A stretch of DNA of 64,000 bases from Allobaculum stercoricanis DSM 13633 (GTDB lineage Bacteria; Bacillota_I; Bacilli_A; Erysipelotrichales; Erysipelotrichaceae): the NCBI RefSeq assembly GCF_000384195.1, contig NZ_KB913034.1, forward strand, positions 1,121,614 through 1,185,613, written 5' to 3'. The notes beneath the pieces were generated by a model. The model made no database searches and was not told the origin of the DNA. It saw only the letters and a program-made list of their open reading frames with translations. Every line of letters begins with the position of its first letter. The first letter of the stretch is position 1. The position numbers and the translations under genes are program-made. Of the stretch, positions 46,794-54,536 are shown piece by piece.

Positions 46794-48329
46794 ATGAGAG
46801 GAGTATACAACTCAGTAACCGATATTCGTCGTAAAGTCTTTGCGGCAATTGCCGAAATGGCTTATGAAGAAGATGTAAATTATACAGAAAGATTAGAATC
46901 CATCCCTTACGAAATTATCGAAGGTAAACAAGCAAAATACCGTGATTCCATTTTCTTAGAACGTGCAATTATTGGTGAACGTTTACGTTTAGGAATGGGG
47001 CTTCCTGTTCGTGATATCACAACAGCAGGTGCGATTAGTGATGGTGTCGAAGAAAGTATTATTGCCGAAAAATTCTATGATCAACCATTGATTAATATTA
47101 TTTCTTTTGCATGCCACGCATGCCCAGAAAAGAAAGTTATGGTTACCGATGGATGCCAAGGATGCCTTTCTCACCAATGTGTAGAAGTTTGTCCTAAAAA
47201 AGCAGTCTCTATCGTGAATGGTCGTTCTGAAATCAATCAAGACCTTTGTATTAAATGTGGTAAATGCCAAGATGTATGTCCATACAACGCAATCATCAAA
47301 ATCGAACGTCCATGTGCTGCAAGCTGTGGTATGAACGCCATCACAAGTGACGAAGATGGAAAAGCAAAAATCAACTACGATAAATGCGTATCTTGTGGTC
47401 AATGTTTAGTAAACTGCCCATTTGGTGCAATTGTTGACAAAGGTCAAATTTTCCAAACGATTTATGCGATGCGCGAACATGAAGTTATCGCTGCCGTTGC
47501 TCCTGCCTTCATTGGTCAATTCGGAGCGAATGTAACTCCAGAACAAGTCATTGGTGGCTTAAAAGAATTAGGTTTCGCCGATGTTGTGGAAGTTGCGATC
47601 GGTGCTGACTTATGTACGATTGAAGAAGCAGAAGACTTCTTAAAGAAAGTTCCAGAAGAACTCGACTTCATGGCAACATCTTGCTGCCCAGCTTGGTCTG
47701 TTCTTGCGAAAAAAGAATTCCCACAATTCAAAGACAACATCTCCATGGCTTTAACACCAATGGTTTTAACAGCTCGTATGATCAAAAAAGATCATCCAAA
47801 CGCAAAAGTTTGCTTCATCGGTCCATGCGCTGCTAAAAAACTGGAAGCAAGCCGTCGTTCCATTCGTTCAGATGTCGACTTCGTTTTAACATTCGAAGAA
47901 GTAATGGGTATGTTCAGTGCTAAAAAAATCGACTTACCAACAATCACATGCGAAGAAACATTCGATAAAGCAACTGCTGCTGGACGTGAATTCGCAGTTT
48001 CCGGTGGTGTTGCTAAAGCGGTTAAAACTTTAATCGAAAAAGAACACCCAGGTACAGTTGTTAAAGTTCAAGCGGCTGAAGGCTTAAAGAACTGCCGTAC
48101 AATGTTATTAATGGCAAAAGCAGGACGCTTAAATGGTTACCTACTTGAAGGTATGGCTTGCCCTGGCGGATGCGTTGCTGGTGCAGGTACACTTGCTCCA
48201 ATCGCAAAATCTTCTGCTGCTGTTAAGAAATATTCAAAAGACAGTGCAATGGTTACTGCAGACGAATCCGAATTCAACGATCTCGTACATCCAATCTCTC
48301 ATATGTACGATGCTCCAGAAGAAGAATAA
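46794..48329 (+). CDS. [FeFe] hydrogenase, monomeric group B type
   Basis: A 511-residue iron-only hydrogenase that makes H2 from reduced ferredoxin. Residues 100-215 hold two ferredoxin-like [4Fe-4S] modules (GCLSHQCVEVCPKKAV, CIKCGKCQDVCPYNAI and CVSCGQCLVNCPFGAI). The H-cluster motifs follow: ATSCCPAW (motif 1), FIGPCAAKKLEA (motif 2) and EGMACPGGCVAGAGT (motif 3), with the bridging cysteines present. Length and motif variants fit the group B1 family. GAGAGGAG precedes the ATG. The HydEFG maturases are not in the window. Confidence 0.94.
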   Translation: MRGVYNSVTDIRRKVFAAIAEMAYEEDVNYTERLESIPYEIIEGKQAKYRDSIFLERAIIGERLRLGMGLPVRDITTAGAISDGVEESIIAEKFYDQPLINIISFACHACPEKKVMVTDGCQGCLSHQCVEVCPKKAVSIVNGRSEINQDLCIKCGKCQDVCPYNAIIKIERPCAASCGMNAITSDEDGKAKINYDKCVSCGQCLVNCPFGAIVDKGQIFQTIYAMREHEVIAAVAPAFIGQFGANVTPEQVIGGLKELGFADVVEVAIGADLCTIEEAEDFLKKVPEELDFMATSCCPAWSVLAKKEFPQFKDNISMALTPMVLTARMIKKDHPNAKVCFIGPCAAKKLEASRRSIRSDVDFVLTFEEVMGMFSAKKIDLPTITCEETFDKATAAGREFAVSGGVAKAVKTLIEKEHPGTVVKVQAAEGLKNCRTMLLMAKAGRLNGYLLEGMACPGGCVAGAGTLAPIAKSSAAVKKYSKDSAMVTADESEFNDLVHPISHMYDAPEEE

Positions 48330-48383
48330 TCAAATCTGCTCACGATCACAAAAACTTTTATTTCAACAAACATATTGAATGAT

Positions 48384-48412
48384 AAGGACACTAGAAATAG
48401 TGTCCTTTTTTA
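48384..48412 (+). terminator. Hydrogenase gene terminator
   Basis: AAGGACACTA pairs with TAGTGTCCTT around GAAA, then six T residues. Confidence 0.95.
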
Positions 48413-48442
48413 GAATTCAGCAGAATATTTTGATTGACTAGA

Positions 48443-48502
48443 CAAAAAAATCCCTTTTAGTGACGACTCGATGGAATTATTTCGAGTATCAACTAAAAGG
48501 GA
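48443..48502 (-). terminator. Composite terminator of the secreted/membrane pair
   Basis: TCCCTTTTAGT (48451-48461) pairs with ACTAAAAGGGA (48492-48502), inner ACTCGA/TCGAGT (48466-48471 with 48482-48487), minus-strand T run. Related to 4019-4076 and 24691-24753. Confidence 0.8.
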
Positions 48503-48507
48503 ACTTA

Positions 48508-48723
48508 TCATTCGTTTTCTTTATTTTGTCGACTTTGTTTTATATCATCCAGTAAAAGCTTTGCCTTATATATCAAAATAAAAGGACCTAATATTGTAAA
48601 AAGAATGTGAATTATGTCCGGTGAATAATTATCCGTCACTATTTGTATCACCTGTCTTATATATGCTATTAAAACAACAACAAACCAGAAAATATGAGAT
48701 TTTTTCATCAATATCAATCCCAT
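48508..48723 (-). CDS. Small two-helix membrane protein, possible immunity partner
   Basis: About 71 residues from the ATG at 48723, which overlaps the stop codon of the upstream secreted-protein gene (TAATG); an ATG at 48705 is also possible. Two transmembrane helices (SHIFWFVVVLIAYIRQVI and DIIHILFTILGPFILIY) and a charged tail. No family recognised. Its coupling to a secreted Cys-containing protein is the arrangement of many bacteriocin/immunity pairs, but this is inference. Confidence 0.5.
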   Translation of the reverse strand: MGLILMKKSHIFWFVVVLIAYIRQVIQIVTDNYSPDIIHILFTILGPFILIYKAKLLLDDIKQSRQNKENE

Positions 48724-49349
48724 TAATACGCTTGATAACTTGTCCGCCAATATGCATAAGGTGGTTCATTACATTGTTGAGAATGTGGAGGAAAAGGACA
48801 TGGTTTCTTTACGATGTCTCGTATTACTTTGAATCTTTTTCGAGTTCCTACTGCAATCAAATTATCTATAACTTGCTTAGAAATTTCTCCACATACATCT
48901 ACTCCAGATACCCCTTGGATCAATTCACACCCTGATATTACATCTCCAGCTGCATCCATAAATTTAAAAAGCCAAACTAAAGCTTCCCATAAAATGCTTC
49001 TTTTGTTCTCATTATAATTTTCTAACATTTCAGCTTCTTCTTTTGTTGGTGATGTTAAAACCACAAATTCAGTTTTAGATTCAACTATAGTAACAGAGGT
49101 TGTTCCATTACCATTAAATTGCACAAACACATTATCATCATTACGAGAAATATTATATTCATTTTCTATGAAATTTATAAATGCTTCGTCTGTCATAGTA
49201 CCTTTAGTTCTTGGTGGTGGACAAGCGGTAATTTTGGTATTCGTGCTATCTAATTTATTTTCTTGAGCAAATACGGAAATACCAGAAGATACAATACAAG
49301 TTGATAAACATGTTAGAAAAACGGCGATTTTCTTTTGTAAAGACTTCAT
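48723..49349 (-). CDS. Secreted protein of unknown function
   Basis: A 208-residue exported protein. Signal peptide 1-28 (KKIAVFLTCLSTCIVSSGISVFAQ, cut after AQ). The mature part has about five Cys, an amphipathic helical stretch in the middle (ILWEALVWLFKFMDAAGDVI) and a Pro/Cys-rich C-terminus ending WRTSYQAY. Family not recognised; a bacteriocin-like or surface role is possible. The start is odd: AAAGGAG lies about 38 nt upstream and directly precedes a two-codon frame ATG-AAC-TAA (49371-49379), with no ribosome binding site at 49349. Confidence 0.6.
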   Translation of the reverse strand: MKSLQKKIAVFLTCLSTCIVSSGISVFAQENKLDSTNTKITACPPPRTKGTMTDEAFINFIENEYNISRNDDNVFVQFNGNGTTSVTIVESKTEFVVLTSPTKEEAEMLENYNENKRSILWEALVWLFKFMDAAGDVISGCELIQGVSGVDVCGEISKQVIDNLIAVGTRKRFKVIRDIVKKPCPFPPHSQQCNEPPYAYWRTSYQAY

Positions 49350-50436
49350 ATATAATACGCGAATGATTAATTAGTTCATCCGTCTCCTTTCAAAGAAATT
49401 ATAACAAAATGAAAACGCTAACACAAACATTTTTACATTCATAATTCCATTTTGTTTCGATCATATTGTAGGTCACCTTTAAGTTCATTTAAATTTTATA
49501 ATTCTCCACTTTCAAATTGATCATAAATATGTTTAGCAAAGAACATCTCCTTCAAAAAAATCCTATCCATCCAAATTTGGGTATGAGATTACTCTTCGAC
49601 AAAAATTAGATTTCTATTAGGACGAAACTTTAACTAGGCAATCAATCTAAAAACACTAGACTTCGAATAACAGTTTATTCACTTCACTGACAAGCTCATG
49701 TTTGAAGAAAGCTTGTTTAAGTTACCAGCAAAGATTTGAACTGTATCAAAACGGAAGAGAAAATGCACTATGTGATGATGGTTTTGTGATAATAGCTGAT
49801 AAAAAACAATATAAAATTCAAAATTCAGCCAAATACATCTATCTATACATGCTTTACAAAAATAAAAACAAGAAAAATTCACGTAGTGTATAAAAATAAT
49901 CAGAATCGTTAAAGCCCATTTTTATCTTTTCTCCATAATGTTAGTATCCGTTTCTTTCTTCATTCGCATTGGCTGATCATCGAATGAAGGGATAAAAAAG
50001 GGGCTGTAACGAACGCCTAGGATTTTGAGAAAATTTGCAAAATTCTGCGCTCTACAGCCCCTTTTCTAAGATTTGATTCAATGCTATTGAATCTGCATGG
50101 ATCTACAATTAAAAATAGGCGGATCCTTTTGAATTTGACCTTTCTTTTCGCAAGTTCAATTCAATCGTTTCTCGCCTTGTATTTTGTTTTAAATAAAGAA
50201 TAAATCCACATGTAAACCTAGAATTTTTCTAAAAAAATAAGCCATCTAATTTGATGAATTGCAGCGATTAAAGTATATAATCAATTTCTCTTTAACTTAA
50301 TTTTAAGTTAATAAAACTTTTAGATTATGCATATACTTATTAATATGCAAACATCGAGAAAAATGTTAATGTTTATACATAGATAGCGCTGTCATTGTTT
50401 TATATCAGTTTTAAGAGTAGAAAGGAGGCATACCCA
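49350..50436. other. 1.1-kb AT-rich gap
   Basis: Contains the hairpin element at 49996-50065 and no gene I can support. A 63-codon frame starting with TTG at 49702 could be a remnant but has no recognisable motif. The right end is the upstream region of the broken gene at 50437. Confidence 0.5.
49996..50065. repeat. Long GGGGCTGTA hairpin element
   Basis: A perfect 13-bp arm pair (AAAAGGGGCTGTA, 49996-50008, with its complement at 50053-50065) encloses 44 nt with a second short stem (ATTTTG/CAAAAT). It is like the GAGGCTGGGAC-type dispersed hairpins of other Bacillota. No gene ends near it on either side, so it may be a dispersed repeat and not a simple terminator. Confidence 0.6.
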
Positions 50437-51041
50437 ATTAAAAATTCATTCTTAAAACTATTGTTATCATCTTCTTTGATAGTAGGATCTACTATCACAA
50501 GTTTTAATAGCACACCTATTAAAGCTGCTAGTTTTTTTGAACCTGTAGTTACAGCATGTGATTACAGCATTGCACCAATTCCTAAGAAAGGTGACGTCAT
50601 TCTTCTTGAGGATCTTTCTTATACCGAACCTCAACCAGCTAATTCGATCGCTAGAAGCCCTTCTAGAGTTAATGTAAATCAAACGTATGTGATCGAATTC
50701 AGGATGTCGGCGGTAGTTGTGTATCAAGCGCGAAAGTGAATATTAGTGGATATTACTATTATGATGGAGGAACTGCTTCTGTCAGTGATATTCATCTTTC
50801 CGCTCGTGTAACATATGTTCCAGCTCTTTGAACTTGTGAAATTACCAATCAGTGGGCTACTCCAAACATGTCGAAATTAACTTACACAATTAATTATCAT
50901 TCATATGTTAATGATCCATATAGTTGCTTAGTTGATGGCGGTTATTGGTACAGTGGTGCTAATTTCTCGATTAGATAGTCTTGCTGGGTGATGTATTCTA
51001 ATATAGAGGAAATTGTTTTAACTGGTTCTTTACCTAACTAG
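50437..51041 (+). pseudogene. Broken gene for a secreted protein
   Basis: AAAGGAGG (50421-50428) is followed at the right distance by ATT where ATG is expected (50437), then a good signal peptide (SFLKLLLSSSLIVGSTITSF). The frame reads to a stop near 50739, but coding continues in another frame from about 50700 (EFQDVGGSCVSSAKVNISGY), so one base is lost there. That frame is then cut by TGA at 50829 and TAG at 50976 before ending at 51039. Restored, the product would be about 200 residues, secreted and Tyr/Ser-rich. Family unknown. Four lesions indicate a dead gene. Confidence 0.7.
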
Positions 51042-51152
51042 TTTTATAAATATTTTATAACAGTAATTTTATTTAAAAACATTTTATTCTAAGATCTAAA
51101 TGTTAAAATTTTATTGTAAAAGATCATTCAAATCATGATCAGGAGGCTGCAT

Positions 51153-51383
51153 ATGCAAAAGAAAAACAATCTGCTTAACGGACTGTTGCTCGTTTTGATT
51201 TTTGTTGTAGTAGCAGTCATGTTGTACTTATCCTTGACCGGTAAGGTTGAGATGTCAACTGGCATTGTAATTATGATTGTTAGCGTAGTAGCCATTGCAG
51301 TAGTACTTTATTTGTTGAACGCAAAGAATAGTGCTTATGGTGGTCGCTTCAAACATAATTATCCAGACGCAAAAAATAATTAA
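51153..51383 (+). CDS. Small membrane protein
   Basis: A 76-residue protein with two transmembrane helices (about 8-28 and 37-55: LLNGLLLVLIFVVVAVMLY and GIVIMIVSVVAIAVVLYLL) and a polar tail. AGGAGG sits 6 nt before the ATG at 51153. No family recognised. It is monocistronic with its own terminator, between two decayed genes. Confidence 0.7.
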   Translation: MQKKNNLLNGLLLVLIFVVVAVMLYLSLTGKVEMSTGIVIMIVSVVAIAVVLYLLNAKNSAYGGRFKHNYPDAKNN

Positions 51384-51430
51384 AGCAACCGTCTTAAACA
51401 AGCGATGATTGATGTTGATCATCAATCATC

Positions 51431-51459
51431 AAAAAAGCACCTCTCGTTAGGTGCTTTTT
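51431..51459 (+). terminator. Terminator of the small membrane protein gene
   Basis: AAAAGCACCT pairs with AGGTGCTTTT around CTCGTT, T run follows. Confidence 0.93.
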
Positions 51460-51655
51460 CTATGCTTAGACTAAAAGTACAATTTGATTCTATAAAAAAT
51501 GGAAAATCGTCTAGATTTATCTATTCATCATGCTGATTACTAAAGAATTGTATAAACAGAAAAGATTCTCCCCGATTCAATGAAGAGAATCTAAATAGAG
51601 AATGAATTTGAATGATCGCTTACGAAATAAAAATAATTCTTGTAAGAGTATAAAA

Positions 51656-52849
51656 CTATTTAATATTCACTAAATAGAATATCGGTCTTGCTCCTTTTCC
51701 TTCTGGATCATCGTCAAATCCTAAAAATAATGCTCTTTGCTCGTCTATCGGATAGATATAGAAATAGCGATTTGGCTCGAGGCCAGGAATTTTTCTAACT
51801 ACCAATCCCTGATTGTTTAACGTACCTTTCCATACTCCCTCTTCTTTTGGATGATGGAACAAAATCGATTGATCGATCGCTGTTACATCCGCAATATTTC
51901 CGAGCTGTTTAAAAGAAGAATGGACTGGATAAACTTCTTTTGTCGATAATGAAATTGCAACATATTCATTATCGGTATTTGCATTGCCATCATTGCCATT
52001 TACAACAACTGGTGTTTTCCGATCGGAATAAGCGACAAAAATATCGTCTTCTAATAATAAGCTTTCATATATGACATGATTTGGCTGTTCTACAATTTCA
52101 TAGCCGTTAGCATCTACGAGTACATACACGTTCTTTTCATCTTTAGTCGAAGTAAAAAGAACTTTTGAACGATTCGAAGATAAATTCGGCGACGGAAATA
52201 AATGACCTAAACCATCTTGACCCGATTGTACTAAAGTCGTGATGGAATGATCGGGATTGATTCGGCAAACGACATCCGTCTTTTGTCCTTCAATTGATGC
52301 TACCCCTTCAAACAACAAATGATCATCAACAACAAAAAATTGTGGTTCGCTAAAGCCAGTCCAAATTTCTATGTCATCCGCAAGGATTCTAAAACGAATG
52401 GAAGGATCTTGAAGATCTGTAATTGCCTCATAAAGAACTCCGTTGAATTCGATAAAATCAGAAACTCTTACTTTACTTTGTGGATATCCCTTTATAAGAG
52501 TAAGATTTCCGTTATTTAAATCTAATTTGTATTCACGAGCTGTATACGATATTGAATTCGTTCCGCGGCCTCTAACAGAAAAATAGAAATGATTATTGTA
52601 GACAGTGGCACCCCCTGGAGCAACGTTTTCCCATAAGCCCTCAAACTCATTTTTAATTAATTCCCCATTAGTTTCTAACAAAATAACGTTTTGATCTTTC
52701 TCACTTTCTGTTGATGAGGTTTGCGAAGATGCTTCGGTTGTAGACAAATGTGACTATTGGGATAACGAAGAAGAATTTGGATTGGTTGAACAAGCGAAAA
52801 GTACACTGCTTGCTATGAATACACTAAGTCGTTTTAAATGTTTTTTCAT
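51656..52849 (-). pseudogene. Lipoprotein with beta-propeller-like repeats, interrupted by an amber codon
   Basis: From the ATG at 52849 (AGAGGTGA upstream) a lipoprotein signal is encoded (KHLKRLSVFIASSVLFACST, lipobox LFAC). Codon 32 is TAG (52756-52754). The same frame then continues without break for 363 codons: Ser/Thr linker, then strands such as GGATVYNNHFYFSVRGRG and SDFIEFNGVLYEAITDL in a DUF5050/propeller-like pattern. So one nonsense change in the linker cuts export signal from the body. TAG is an ordinary stop elsewhere in the window (for example at 17612 and 37229), so recoding is unlikely. Confidence 0.7.
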
Positions 52850-53742
52850 TTTAGTTCACCTCTTTTCTGATTCATTCATTTTTTATGTTTCTAATTAACT
52901 TGAACATGTATTCAAGTTGAAGAAAAGTCATGGTCATCACGTCCTTATCGATATTTTTTGTCGATCTTTCATATTGAATAAAAATTTATGAACGAATCAC
53001 CCGAAAAACTTGAATACAAATAGAGATTGAAATCATTATGATGATTTAATGCTCTTGTTTGGGTGAACATTCGAATTAAAGTTGATTTAGACTGTAGGTC
53101 TTCCCTCTTGCTTGATCATGAAAAATGATGGTTGGTATTATGATTAAAAGTGATGATACAAGCTTTATCTATCGACAAAAGATATCTTTTCTATTTTGAT
53201 TTTAACAAGTGATATATTCGTTTTCAATTAGTTTATAAATTATTCATAATTTGCAAAAAAGCACTCATAACTGTTTTGATTTTTTAACTTGTGTCTTTGA
53301 CGATTAAGCTTTTCGTATTCTTTTTATTCATCGTCTTGAGGATTATTTGAATCGTTCAACAAGTTGATCCCAACTTTAACTCCCTCATAAATCAATAAAA
53401 GCATTTAGGTTCATTTTTAAACATGTTAGACTGGTTAAATAGCGCGTTCATGCAATGCAGCAAGAGCAATTGAAGGTTTTGTGAGTTGAGCAGACCTGAT
53501 TCTCAAACTTGATAGCGCTTTGTTGTCCATTTAATTCGCTTTGCATGTCCTTGCTATCATTCTTTTGTGTTTGTTTTCCATATCTATTTGTGATTCCTGG
53601 AAAACTTCTTTTATAATGTAAGTTGGCAAAACTGAATTTTGAATTTCAATGATTAGATTTACTCCCTTTATTGAAATCAAATATTGTTGTTCAACAACAA
53701 ATCTCACTTGCTAGTGATTGCATACATTTTTGGAGGTATTCA
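52850..53742. other. 890-nt gap before the glycan export operon
   Basis: AT-rich, no supported gene. It holds the promoter at 53588-53617 and a 120-nt leader to the permease gene. Confidence 0.5.
53588..53617 (+). promoter_or_regulatory. Promoter of the glycan export operon
   Basis: TTGTGA (53588-53593), 18-bp spacer, TATAAT (53612-53617). Confidence 0.65.
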
Positions 53743-54522
53743 ATGCAAACTCTACGAGAATTCTATGAATATCGTGAGCTTTTAAAAACCAATGTTCGTA
53801 AAGACATACGCGGTCGTTATAAAGGTTCAATTCTGGGTATGTTATGGTCATTCATCAACCCATTACTTCAGGTATTCGTTTACTACCTTGTATTCCCTTA
53901 TTTAATGCGCGGATCCATGGAAAACTTTCTTGTTTTCTTAATTACAGCCTTTTTCCCATGGAACTTCTTTTTAGCGAGCATCAATGGCGCGACTGGTTGT
54001 ATTAAAGCCAATGCAGGTATTATCAAAAAAGTCTATTTCCCACGAAAGATTTTAATTTTATCTCAGGTGATCTCGAATTTGATTAACTTCTTCTTCGCGG
54101 TACCAATTATTTTAATCTTTGTAGTTATTTTCCAAATCCCACTCACTTGGAATTTAATCTTCCTTCCTTTAATTGCGGTTGTTGAAGCTTTATTGTGCTA
54201 TGGCTGCGGATTGATTTTGTCCGCAATTAACGTTTATGTTCAAGACGTTGAAAACTTAGTTCAATTCTTCTTGAACTTATTATTCTATGGCACACCAATC
54301 ATCTACTCATTGGATATGTTCCCATCTGGAAGCATGTTATATTTCTTAGTTTCACATAACCCAATGACATTATTGATGAACTGTTACCGTAACGTCATGA
54401 TGTACGGCACAATGCCAGAATGGGGTTCATTAGCTGTTCTGCTTCTTATCTCATTTGTATTAATTATGATGGGTAACTGGGTATTTGATAAACTGCAAAA
54501 AGGTTTTGCGGAAGAACTATAG
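53743..54522 (+). CDS. ABC-type polysaccharide/polyol phosphate export permease (Wzm/TagG-like)
   Basis: A 259-residue ABC-2 permease with about six transmembrane helices. The start REFYEYRELLKTNVRKDIRGRYKGSILGMLWSFINPLLQ is the amphipathic interface and first helix typical of Wzm/TagG/RfbA exporters; YGTPIIYSLDMFP and NPMTLLMNCYRNVM follow. It forms the membrane channel for a lipid-linked glycan with the ATPase at 57255. TTTGGAGG precedes the ATG at 53743; the open frame continues upstream without signal. Confidence 0.93.
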   Translation: MQTLREFYEYRELLKTNVRKDIRGRYKGSILGMLWSFINPLLQVFVYYLVFPYLMRGSMENFLVFLITAFFPWNFFLASINGATGCIKANAGIIKKVYFPRKILILSQVISNLINFFFAVPIILIFVVIFQIPLTWNLIFLPLIAVVEALLCYGCGLILSAINVYVQDVENLVQFFLNLLFYGTPIIYSLDMFPSGSMLYFLVSHNPMTLLMNCYRNVMMYGTMPEWGSLAVLLLISFVLIMMGNWVFDKLQKGFAEEL

Positions 54523-54536
54523 AACTGGAGATCATT

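Noticed and set aside
49702..49893. 63-codon frame with a slight resemblance to the start of a transposase
   Set aside because: TTG start, no ribosome binding site and no second motif; the similarity is too weak to call an IS remnant.
50976..52756. TAG recoding in this organism
   Set aside because: TAG ends many intact genes in the window, so the in-frame TAG codons are better explained as nonsense mutations.
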